DNA of 64,000 bases from positions 2,046,001 to 2,110,000 of the forward strand of contig OZ243919.1 of assembly GCA_965213885.1 (NCBI GenBank), read 5' to 3'. Position numbers and translations under genes: made by a program. Position 1 is the stretch's first letter, and each line of letters starts with the position of its first letter. Below the pieces are notes generated by a model that saw only the letters and a list, made by a program, of their open reading frames with translations, was not told the DNA's origin and ran no database searches. Origin of the DNA: VYFG01 sp965213885. GTDB lineage: Bacteria; Pseudomonadota; Gammaproteobacteria; Arenicellales; Poriferihabitantaceae. Of the stretch, positions 24,656-36,600 are shown in pieces.

Positions 24656-27600
24656 GGTCCGAATTGACGATGGTGCCGATTGCCAGTTCGTCCGCGATGA
24701 TGGCGCCCGTTGCCTCCGTCAGCACGACGGTGAGGGTCTCCCGGCCCTCGTCGTGGGAGTCATCGAAGGTCTCGACCCAGAATTCCCCTCGAGTCGACCC
24801 CGGGTAAACGGTCACCCGGCTGTCGGCGTAGCGGAAATCCGCGTGGGGGATCGCCTCCCCGTAGCTCGGCCCGTGGCCGTTTTCGTCGTCGTGGGGGTTC
24901 GTCCCGAATCGGGTCTCCCACCACACATCCACCTCGTGGTCCACCGCATGGGAGAGCGTGAACGTGAAATGCAAATCGTCGCCCTCCGCTGCCTCGACAT
25001 CGTCAATATGGATCGTCGGCAACGATGGCTCTTCGTTGTCGACCACCGCGACGGTGGCGCTGGCGTCTGTCGCGTGCGGGGTGTAGCCGGTTCCCGGTTC
25101 GACGGTAATGGTGAGGCTGCCGTCGTCTTCAAGCGTCGAATCATCGACGGTGGGGATGTCAACGGTGACGGTGGCATCCGCGCCGAGCGTCACGGTGCGT
25201 GCGCCGAGTTCCCCGTCCCCGGAGAAGGCGCCGCTTTGCGTCACGCGCAGGTTGACGATGATGTCCTGCGAGGGGGCCGGGGCGCCTGTGAGCGTGAAGC
25301 GCGCAACGCTTCCTTCGGTGATCTCGGCGCCGCCGGTTATGCGCACGATGGTCGCCCGAGTGTCATCATCATCGTCGTTGTCGGCCACCGCCACTGTCGC
25401 CGTGGCCGGGCTGCCGACCTGGTAGCCGGCTCCGGCCGCAAGCGTTGCCGATACGCCGCCGTTCGCCTCCTCAAGGTCGTCATCCGTTGTCGCGAGCGTG
25501 TAGGTGGCCGTGTCGCTCCCCGCGGCGATGGTGACCGTCTTCGATCCCTCCTCGCCATCCGCCAGAAAATCGCTCACCGCGTCGTCGGCAATGGCCAGCG
25601 TGACCTCGAGATCCGACTTCGGCGCCGGAGTCGCCTGCACGGTGAAGACGGCGTCGCCGCCTTCGGTGATGTCGCTGCCGGCCGAAATCGTAACCTCGGG
25701 ATCGGGGTCGGGGGTGTCGCCTATGATCGTGACCTTCGTCCAACACAGGGCGGTCGAGGTACAATGGGCCGCGGCGGCGTTGAATGGGTAGCTCTTGAAG
25801 CCGGGGAAGCCGCGATCCGGGTTGCCGAGCCACTGGACGGTGTCCCAGGTGGCAGTGAAGGTTTTGCCCACGGAACCCTCACATAACTCGATTTCCAGTT
25901 CGATCGTGTCGGTATCGATGTCCTCGGCGATGCGCACCAGGGGTCCGGTTCTCACCATCCCCTCGGGGAAGGAGGGCCAGTGGCCCCAATCGACCACATC
26001 CGTTCCAGGTTCCCTGCAATCGCCCCCACCCTGGGCCGTACCGGGGCCCCAATCGAAATAGAAGGCCACATCGATTCCGTGGCCTTTCAGACCCGCCGGC
26101 ACGGGCATCAGGATCCGGCTCTTTCTGCCGGCATACTTCACCGTGGCCGTTGCCGGGGGCGTGATCCCGCTCACGCGCTCCCGGATCGTGACGACGGCCG
26201 TGTCAGGCTCGCCGAGGGTTACGGTGCCCGGCAGTTCGGATGCCCGGATTGCCAGCTTGAAGGTCTCATTGGGGTCATTCCGGTTGTCGCGTGTGGTCGA
26301 AATGCGCGCCTGCCCGCTCGTTGCGCCCGCCCGGATCGTGACCGTCTGCACGGCGCCGTCGTAGTCCGTGCCGGGTGTCGCGGTGTGGCCGGACGGGCTG
26401 GTCGCCTCCAACTCAATCACCGTATCGGCAGCGAGGGACTCGGACAGCTTGACCGTCACCGACAGCGAATCGCCCTCCAGCACCTCGTAGCGCGATGCCG
26501 AGAGCGAGACCGTGCCCTCTGGCCCCGAGGCGTCATTGTCGGTGATGGTGACCGTGGCCGGGGTAATGGTCAGCGCGCCGGAGCTTCCCGTGACTTCGAT
26601 CGTCTCATCCTCCTCGTGCAGGGCGTCGTCGGTGGGCGTCAGGTCGAACGTGCCTGCTTTGCTGGCATCGCCCGCGGCGATGGTGATGTCGAAGTTCGAC
26701 ACAGCGCCGTAGTCCGTGCCCGCTATCGCCGTGCCGCTGCCCACGCTCACCGTTACGGTTTTGGCGTCCACGTAGCGCGTGCTGCCGTTCACCGTGGCCG
26801 TCACGGTGATAGTGGTCAATCCATTGCCCTCGCCCAGCGTGGCGGGTGACACCGAGAGCGTGATGCCGCTGGGCGCCGCGTCATCGTCGGTGATGGTCAG
26901 GATCTGGTTATCCGGGTTGGCGACGCCCCCGCCGCTGGCGGTGGCCGAGACCGTCACACTCTTGTCCGGGGCATCCACGTTGTTGTTCACCGCGGTGATC
27001 TTCACAGTGCCGGTGCTGGTCCTCGCACCCGCCGCAATCGTCAGGGTCTTGTTGCCGCTCACCGTGAAATCGCCCGCGACCGTGTCGGCGCCCGCCGCCG
27101 CAGCCACCGTCAGGGTCACCGCCGTGTTGGACTTGCCCGACAGCGTCGCCGTCACCGTGCTGGAGTTCGTGGCGCCGCTCTCGTCGATGGTGGTTGGCGC
27201 CAACACCAGGGTGGCCGTCGGCGTGCCCTCGTCGTCCGTGATAGTGAGGGTCTGGTCGGCCGGGTTGGCAACGCTCCCGCCCGCGGCCACCCCCGACACC
27301 ACGACCGATGCATTCGCCGCATCCACGTCGTTGTCCACCGCCGTGATCGTGACCGTGCCGGTGCTGGCCTTCGCGCCCGCCGCGATCGTCAGGGTCTTGT
27401 TGGCGCTCAACGTGACCGGGGCATTGTTCGGCACCGAGACCTCCACCGTCACCGCGGCGCTCGACTCGCCCGAGAGCGTTGCCGTCACCGTGCTGGCGTT
27501 GCCATTCCCGCTCTCGTTGACGGTGGTTGGATCCAGCGCCAGTGTTACCGTCGGGACGCCCTCGTCGTCTGTGATGGTCAGCGTCTGGTTGCCCGGGTTG

Positions 27601-30600
27601 GCAACGCCCCCGCCGCTGGCGGTGGCCGAGACCGTCACCGTCTTGTTCGGCGCGTCCACGTCATTGTCCACCGCGGTGATCGTCACCGCGCCGGTGCTGG
27701 TGGTCGCACCGGCGGCGATGGTCAGGGTCGTGCCGCTCAGGGTGAAATCGCCCGCAACGGTGTCGGCGCCCGCCGCCGCAGCCACCGTCAGGGTCACCGC
27801 GGCGTTCGACTTGCCCGACAGCGTCGCCGTCACCGTGCTGGCGTTGCCATTCCCGCTCTCGTTGATGGTGGTTGGCGTCAGCACCAGCGTCACCGTCGGG
27901 ACGCCTTCGTCGTCTGTGATCGTCAGGGTCTGATCAGTCGGGTCGGCAACGCTGCCGCCGCTGGCGGTGGCCGAGACCGTCACCGTCTTGTTCGGCGCAT
28001 CCACGTCGTTGTCCACCGCCGTGATCGTCACCGCGCCGGTGCTGGTGGTCGCGCCCGCCGCGATGGTCAGGGTCTTGTTGTTGCTCACCGTGAAATCGCT
28101 CGCCGCGGTGTCGGTGCCCGCGGCTGCGGCCACCGTCAGGGTCACCGCCGTATTGGACTTGCCCGAAAGGGTCGCTTTCACCGTGCTGGAGTTCGTCGCA
28201 CCGGTCTCGTTGATGGTGGTGGGCGTCAGCACCAGCGTCACGGTGGGCGTGCCCTCGTCGTCCGTGATCGTGAGCGTCTGGTTGCCCGGGTTGGCAACGG
28301 CAACGCCGCCGCCCGCCGCCACCCCCGACACCACGACCGACGCATTCGGCGCATCCACATCATTGTCCACCGCCGTGATCGTCACCGTGCCGGTGCTGGC
28401 CTTCGAGCCCGCTGCGATGGTCAGGGTCGTGGTGGCGCTCAACGTGACCGGGGCATCGTTCGGCACTGAGACCTCCACCGTTACCGCCGCGCTCGACTCG
28501 CCTGACAACGTCGCCGTCACCGTGCTGGCGTTGCCATTCCCGCTCTCGTTGATGGTGGTTGGCGTCAGCACCAGGGTCACCGTGGGCGTGCCCTCGTCGT
28601 CCGTGATCGTGAGCGACGTCCCGGTGACAGTGACGCTGGCGAGCGTACCTTCAATGCTGATGCCCTCATCGGGCTCGTCTATATCGTCATCGGTGGGCGT
28701 GAGCGTGAATTCCACATAGCCGCTCGACGCCCCCGCATTGATCGTAATGTTCTGGGTCCCCAGGTTGGCGTAGTCCGTCCCCTCCGTGGCACCGTCGGCG
28801 TCCGCACCTATCTCCACCGCCACCGTCTTGGCCACGTTAAAGGTCGAATTGCCGCCGAGCGTCGCCGTCACCCGCACCGTCTTCACACCGCCGTCCTCGG
28901 CCAGGGAGGTCTGGGTTCCCATCGTGCCCGTGTCCGCGTCCACCGACAGTGTCAGCGCCGTGGGCGCCGCGTCGTCGTTGGTGATGGTGCCGGTGGCTTC
29001 GGCATCGCTGATAATGCCGCCGACCGGCTCGGTCAACTCCACCAGGAAGGTCTCGTTGCCCTCGTGCAGGGTGTCCTCGGTGGTGGCGACCGTGAAGGTC
29101 TGGCTGCTCGCGCCGCTGGCGAAATCCAGCTTCGTCGCCGTGGTCATCGCGGTGTAGTCGGTGGTGGCCGCCGCGCCCGCCCCGGTGTCCGCCTTGGTGT
29201 TCCACTTCACCGACACCGCGTTGTCCATGGCGCCTGAGCGGGTCACCGTGAAGGTGATCGCATCGCCCTCATCGGCGCTGGCGTCGGCCACCGCAAACGA
29301 GGGCTGGCCGTCGTCGTCGGTCAGGGTGAGCGTGGCGTCCGTCACCGTCACGCCCGTCACCGTCCCGTCCAGACCGATCGTCTCGCTGCCCTCGTGCAGA
29401 TCGTCCTGCGTCGGCGTCAGGTCGAACGTGCCGGCTTTGCTTGCGTCGCCCGCGGCGATGACGATGTCGAAGTTGGCCACGGCGTCGTAGTCCGTGTCCG
29501 ATGTCGCCGTGCCGCCGCCCACGCTCACCGTCACCGTCTTCGCGTCCACGTAACGCGTGGTGCCGTTCACCGTGGCGGTCACCGTGATCTCGGTCTCGCC
29601 AGCCCCCTCGCCGACGGTGGCCGGCGAAACCGTCAGCGTGATGCCGGTGGGCGCCGCATCGTCGTCGGTCAGCGTGATCGTGGCATCCGTCACCGTCACG
29701 CCCATCAGTGTCCCGTCCAGGCTGATCGTCTCGTTGCCCTCATGCAGCACGTCGTTGGTGGGCGTGAGCGTGAACTCCACATACCCGCTCGACGACCCCG
29801 CATTGATCGTGATGCTCCGGGTCCCCAGGTTGGCGTAGTCCGCGCCCTCCGTCGCGCTGTCGGCGTCCACACCCACCTCCAACGTCACCGTCTTCGCCTC
29901 GACAAACCGCGTCTCGTCGGTGATCGTCGCAGTGACCCTGACCGTCTTCGCACTGCCGTTCTCGGCGATGGTTGTCTGCGTGCCGTTCGTGCCCGTGTCC
30001 GCGTCCACCGAGATCATGATTGCGCCCGGCGCGTCGTCATCGTCGTTGATGGTGACCGTGGTTGAGGTGATGGTCAGACTGCCGGACGTGCCCGTGACGT
30101 TGATCGTCTCGTTGGCCTCGTCCAGGACGTCGTTGATGGGCGTCAGGTCAAAGGTGCCGGTTTTGCTCGCATCGCCCGCAGCGATGGTGATGTCGAAGTT
30201 CGCCACCGCGTCGTAGTCCGTGCCCGATATCGCCGTGCCGCCGCCCACGCTCACCGTCACGGTCTTGGCGTCCACGTAGCGCGTGGTGCCGTTCACCGTG
30301 GCCGTCACCGTGATTTCGGTCTCGCCGTCCTCCTCCCCGACCGTGGCCGGTGACACCGACAGCGTGATGCCGCTGGGCGCGTCGTCGTCGTCGTTGATGG
30401 TGAGGGTCTGATTGGCCGGGTTGGCCACGCCCCCGCCGCTGGCGGTGGCCGAGACCGTCACCGTCTTGTTCGGGGCATCCACGTCGTTGTCCACCGCCGT
30501 GATCGTCACCGAGCCGGTGCTGGTGGTCGCACCCGCTGCGATGGTCAGGGTGGTGCCGCTCAGGGTGAAATCGCCCGAAGCGGTGTCGGCGCCCGCCGCC

Positions 30601-33600
30601 GCGGCCACCGTCAGCGTCACCGCCTCGTTCGACTTGCCCGACAGCGTCGCCGTCACCGTGCTCGCGTTGTCATCCCCGCTCTCGTCGATGGTGGTTGGAT
30701 CCAGCACCAGGGTGGCCGTCGGGACGCCTTCGTCGTCGGTGATGGTGAGCGTCTGGTTGCCCGGGTCGGCAACGCCCCCGCCGCTGGCGGTGGCCGAGAC
30801 CGTCACCGTCTTGTTCGGGGCATCCACGTCGTTGTCCACCGCCGTGATCGTCACCGAGCCGGTGCTGGTGGTCGCACCCGCCGCGATGGTCAGGGTGGTG
30901 CCGCTCAGGGTGAAATCGCCCGAAGCGGTGTTGGCGCCCGCCGCCGCGGCCACCGTCAGCGTCACCGCCTCGTTCGACTTGCCCGACAGCGTCGCCGTCA
31001 CCGTGCTCGCGTTGTCATCCCCGCTCTCGTCGATGGTGGTTGGATCCAGCACCAGGGTGGCCGTCGGCGTGCCCTCGTCGTCGGTGATGGTGAGCGTCTG
31101 ATTGCCCGGGTTGGCAACGCCCCCGCCGCTGGCGGTGGCCGAGACCGTCACCGTCTTGTTCGGCGCGTCCACGTCATTGTCCACCGCGGTGATCGTCACC
31201 GCGCCGGTGCTGGTCGTCGCACCCGCTGCGATGGTCAGGGTCGTGTTGGCGCTCAACGTGACCGGGGCATCGTTCGGCACCGAGACCGTCACCGTCACCG
31301 TCGCGCTCGACTTGCCCGACAGCATCGCCGTCACCGTGCTCGCGTTGTCATCCCCGCTCTCGTCGATGGCGGTGGGCGTCAGCGCCAGGGTGACCGTGGG
31401 CGTGCCCTCGTCGTCGTTGATCGTCAGGGTTTGATTGTCCGGGTTGGCAACCCCGCCGCCCGCGGCCACCCCCGACACCACGACCGATGCATTCGCCGCG
31501 TCCACGTCGTTGTCCACCGCCGTGATCTTCACCGTGCCGGTGCTGGTGGTCGCACCGGCGGCGATGGTCAGTATGGCGTTGTTGCTCAACGTGACCGGGG
31601 CATCGTTCGGCACCGAGACCGTCACCGTCACCGCCGCGCTCGACTTGCCCGACAGCATCGCCGTCACCGTGCTGGAGTTTGTGGCGCCACTCTCGTTGAT
31701 GGTGGTTGGATCCAGCACCAGCGTCACCGTCGGGACGCCTTCGTCGTCCGTGATAGTGAGCGTCTGGTTGCCCGGGTCGGCAACCCCGCCGCCACTGGCG
31801 GTGGCCGAGACCGTCACCGTCTTGTTCGGCGCGTCCACGTCATTGTCCACCGCGGTGATCGTCACCGTGCCGGTGCTGGTGGTCGCACCCGCGGCGATGG
31901 TCAGGGTGGTGCCGCTAAGGGTGAAATCGCCCGAAGCGGTGTCGGCCCCCGCCGCCGCGGCCACCGTCAGGGTCACCGCCGCGTTGGACTTGCCCGACAG
32001 CATCGCCGTCACCGTGCTGGAGTTCGTCGCCCCGCTCTCGTCGATGGCGGTTGGCGTCAGCACCAGGGTGGCCGTCGGGACGCCCTCGTCGTCGTTGATC
32101 GTCAGGGTCTGATTGTCCGGGTTGGCCACGCCGCCGCCGCTGGCGGTGGCCGAGACCGTCACCGTCTTGTTCGGCGCGTCCACGTCATTGTCCACCGCCG
32201 TGATCGTCACCGTGCCGGTGCTGGTGGTCGCACCCGCGGCGATGGTCAGGGTCGTGGTGGTGCTCAACGCGAAGTCGGCCGCAACCGTGTCCGCGCCTGC
32301 CGCTGCAGCCACCGTCAGGGTCACCGCTTCGTTCGACTTGCCCGACAGCGTCGCCATCACCGTGCTCGCGTTGCCATTCCCGCTCTCGTTGATGGCGGTT
32401 GGATCCAGCGCCAGTGTCACCGTCGGGACGCCCTCGTCGTCGGTGATCGTCAGGGTCTGATTGCCCGGGTTGGCCACGCCGCCGCCGCTGGCGGTGGCCG
32501 AGACCGTCACCGTCTTGTTCGGCGCGTCAACGTCATTGTCCACCGCCGTGATCGTCACCGCGCCGGTGCTGGTGGTCGCACCGGCGGCGATGGTCAGGGT
32601 CGTGCCGCTCAGGGTGAAATCGCCCGCGATCGTGTCGGCGCCCGCGGTTGCTGCCACCGTCAGGGTCACCGCTTCGTTCGACTTGCCCGACAGCGTCGCC
32701 ATCACCGTGCTCGCGTTGCCATTCCCGCTCTCGTTGATGGCGGTTGGATCCAGCGCCAGTGTCACCGTCGGGACGCCCTCGTCGTCGGTGATCGTCAGGG
32801 TCTGATTGCCCGGGTTGGCCACGCCGCCACCGCTGGCGACGGCGGAAACCGTCACCGTCTTGTTCGGCGCGTCAACGTCATTGTCCACCGCCGTGATCGT
32901 CACCGAGCCGGTGCTGGTGGTCGCGCCCGCCGCGATGGTCAGCGTCTTGTTGTTGCTCACCGTGAAATCGCTCGCAACCGTGTCGGCGCCCGCGGCTGCG
33001 GCCACCGTCACGGTCACCGCAACGCTCGACTTGCCCGACAGCGTCGCCGTCACCGTGCTGGCGTTGTCATCCCCGCTCTCGTCGATGGCGGTGGGCGTCA
33101 ACACCAGCCTCACCGTGGGCATGACCTCGTCGTCGGTGATCGTCAGGGATGTCCCGGCGACGGTGATGCCGGCGAGCGTGCCTTCAATGCTGATGCCCTC
33201 ATCGGGCTCGTCTATGTCGTCGTTGGTGGGCGTGAGCGTGAAGTCGTCTGTGACGCTGGCAACTCCGGCGCCGATGGTGATGGTCCGGTCAGCAACGGTG
33301 GTGTAGTCGGTGCCTTCCACAGCGCTGTCACCGTCCTTGCCGACGGCGAGAGTGAGATCCGCGGCCGCTTCGAGGCGGGTGGTACCGTCGAGCGTGGCGG
33401 TGACGCGCACGGTCTTCATGCCGCCGTCCTCGGCGAGGGATGTCTGCACGTTGTCGGTGTCCTTGTCGGCATCGACGGTGAGCGTGATGGACGGTGCGGC
33501 GTCGTCGCTGGTCAGCGTGATGCTGGCGCCGGCAACGGCGACCCCGGCGAGGGTGGCGTCGAAGGAGATGGTCTCGCTATCCTCGCGGAAAGCGTCGTCG

Positions 33601-36600
33601 GTGGGCGTGAGGGTGAAGGTGTGCTCCACGTCCTGGTCGCCGGCGGGGATGGTGAGGGTGACGTCGGCGACGTTCGTGTAGTCCGTGCCTTCGGTGGCGC
33701 TGTCGGTGTTCTTGCCGACGATCAGCGTCAAGGTCTTGTCTTCGTCGAACTGGGTAGAGCCGCCGAGCGTGGCGGTCACCTTGACGGTCTTCGCGCCGCC
33801 GTTCTCGGCGAGTGAGGACTGAACGTTCTGGGTGTCGTTGTCGGCATCGACGGCGAGTGTGAGTGTGGTCGGGGCCGCGTCGTTGTCGGTGAGCGAGAGG
33901 GAGGCGTCGGTGACAGTAACGCCGTCGAGCGTCCCGTCCAAGCTGATGGTCTCGCTGGTCTCGTGCCGGGTATCGTCGATGGGCGTGAGCGTGAACTCCA
34001 CATACCCGCTCGACGCCCCCGCATTGATCGTGATGCTCCTGGTCGTGACCTCCGTGTAGTCCGTCCCCTCGGTCGCACTGTCAGTGTCCGCACCGACCTC
34101 CAACGTCACCGTCTTCGACTCGGTAAAGGTTGAGCTGCCACCCAGCGTCGCTGTTACCCGCACCGTCTTGGCACCGCCGTTCTCGGCCAAGGAGGTCTGC
34201 ACATTGTTCGTGCCCGTGTCCGCATCCACCGACAGCGTCAGCGCCGTGGGCGCCCCGTCGTCGTCGGTGAGCGTGATCGAGGCGTCCGTTACCATCAGGC
34301 CCGTCAGCGTGCCGTGCAGGCTGATCGTCTCGCTGCCCTCGTGCAGCGTGTCATCCCTGGGCGTGAGCGTGAAATCCACGTAGCCGCTCGACGACCCCGC
34401 ATTGATCGTGATGCTCCTGGTCGTGACCTCCGTGTAGTCCGTGTCCTCCGTCGCGCTGTCGGCGTCCGCGCCCACCTCCAACGTCACCGTCTTCGCCTCG
34501 GTAAAGGTTGAGCTGCCGCCCAGCGTCGCCGTCACGCGCACCGTCTTGGTGCCGCCGTCTTCCGCGATGGTTGTCTGCGTTCCGTCTGTTCCCGTATCCG
34601 CGTCCACCGACAGCGTCAGCGCCGTGGGCGCCGCGTCGTCGTCGTTGATGGTGCCGATGGCCTGGGCGGTGGCGATCGTGGCGCCGACAGCCCCGGTCAG
34701 CTCTACCCGGAAGGTCTCGTTGCCCTCGTGCAGCGTGTCCTCGGTGGTGTCGACCGTGAAGGTCTGAGTGCCCACGCCCTTGGCGAAGGTCAGCGTCGTC
34801 GCCGTCGTTACCGGGGTGTAGTCGGTGGTAGCCGCCGCGCCTGCTCCGCTGGCCGCCCTGGTGTTCCACTTCACCGACACCGCGTTGTCCATCGCACCGC
34901 TACGAGTCACCGTGAAGGTGATCGCATCGCCCTCGGACGCGCTCGCGTCGGCTATGGCGAACGAGGGCTGGGTGTCGTCGTTCCTGATCGTGCCCGTGGC
35001 CGTGCCCTTGCCCGACTCAATGCTCACCCCGGTGCCCGGGTCCCCGTCGCCCAGCACCGGGGCGCTCAGCACCGCCTTGAACGTCTCGTCCGGCTCGAAC
35101 AGGTCGTCCTGCGTGGTCTGCACCTCCACCGTCTGGCTGGTGACGCCCTTGGCAAAGTTCAGCGTCTGCGCCGTCGTGATGCCGGTGTAGTCGTCCGTGC
35201 CGGCGGCCTTGACGCCCTCGCCTGAATCCGCCGCAGTCGCCACCTTCACCGACGCCACGTTGTCCTCAGCCCCGGCGCGGCTCACCGTGAAAGTCACCTT
35301 GCCGCCCTCGGTGGCGTCCGCATCGGCAATCGAGAACCTCACCGGGTCGTCGTTGTCGGTAAGGGTCACTGTTGCGGGGGTGATCGTTACGCTGCTCAGC
35401 GTGCCTGTAACGTCGATCGTCTCGTTGGCTTCGTCGAGGTTGTCGTCCACCGGCGTCACGGTGAAACTGCCGGTGTGGCTGGCAGCGCCCGCGGCAATGG
35501 TGATGTTGAAGTTGTTCACCGCCGCATAGTCGGCGGGCGATGCCGCCGTACCGTCCGCCACGCTCACCACCACGGTCCTGGCGTCCACGTAGCGCGTCTC
35601 GCCGTTCACCGTGGCCGTTACCGTGACCACCGTGGCGCCGGCGTCCTCCGCCACCGTGCTCGGTGTGCCCGAGGTCGAACCGTTGGTATCCACGCTCAGC
35701 GTGATGCCACTCGGCGCGGCGTCATCGTCGGTGATGGTACCGGTGGCCTGGGCATCGCCGATGATGGCGCCGACCGGCTCGGTCAGTTCCACCAGGAAGG
35801 TCTCGTTGCCCTCGTGCAGCGTGTCCTCGGTGGTGGCGACCGTGAAGGTCTGAGTGCCCACGCCCTTGGCGAAATCCAGTTTTGTCGCCGTTGTTACCGG
35901 GGTGTAGTCACTGGTCGAGGCTGCGCCTGCCCCGGTGGCCGCCTTGGTGTTCCACTTCACCGACACCACATTGTCCATCGCACCGGAGCGAGTCACCGTG
36001 AAGGTGATGGCATCGCCCTCCGACGCGCTCGCGTCCGCCACCGCAAACGACGGCTGGGCATCGTCGTCGGTGAGCGTAAGCGAAGTGTCCGTCACCGCCA
36101 CACCGGTCAGCGTCCCGTCCAGGCTGATCGTTTCGCTGCCTTCGTACAGGTCGTCGTTGGTGGGCGTGAGCGTGAAGTCGTCTGTGACGCTGGCGACTCC
36201 GGCGCCGATGGTGATGGTCCGGTCGGCGACGTTGGTGTAGTCGGTGCCTTCCACGGCGCTGTCGCTGCTCTTGCCGACGGCCAGCGTGAGATCCGCGGAC
36301 TCTTCGAGGCGGGTGGTGCCGTCCAACGTGGCGGTGACGCGCACGGTCTTGGCCCCACCGTCCTCGGCGAGAGATGTCTGGACGTTGTCGGTGTCCTTGT
36401 CGGCATCGACCGTCAGGGTGATGGACGGTGCGGCGTCGTCGCTGGTCAGCGTGATGCTGGCGCCGGTAACGGCGACCCCGGTGAGGGTGGCGTCGAAGGA
36501 GATGGTCTCGCTGGCCTCGCGGAAAGCGTCGTCGGTGGGCGTGAGGGTGAAGGTGTGCTCCACGTCCTGGTCGCCGGCGGAGATGGTGAGGGTGATGTTG

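Noticed and set aside
26779..30216. Several plus-strand frames of 98-384 codons with Ser/Val/Thr/Ala-rich repetitive translations
   Set aside because: They look like repeat proteins only because the complementary strand encodes Calx-beta repeats; none has an export signal or an independent start.
31431..33815. 794-codon plus-strand open frame antisense to the adhesin
   Set aside because: It mirrors the repeat structure of the minus-strand gene, has Arg/His-rich low-complexity translation and no start signal. Long antisense frames are expected in GC-rich, Thr/Val/Asp-rich repeats.
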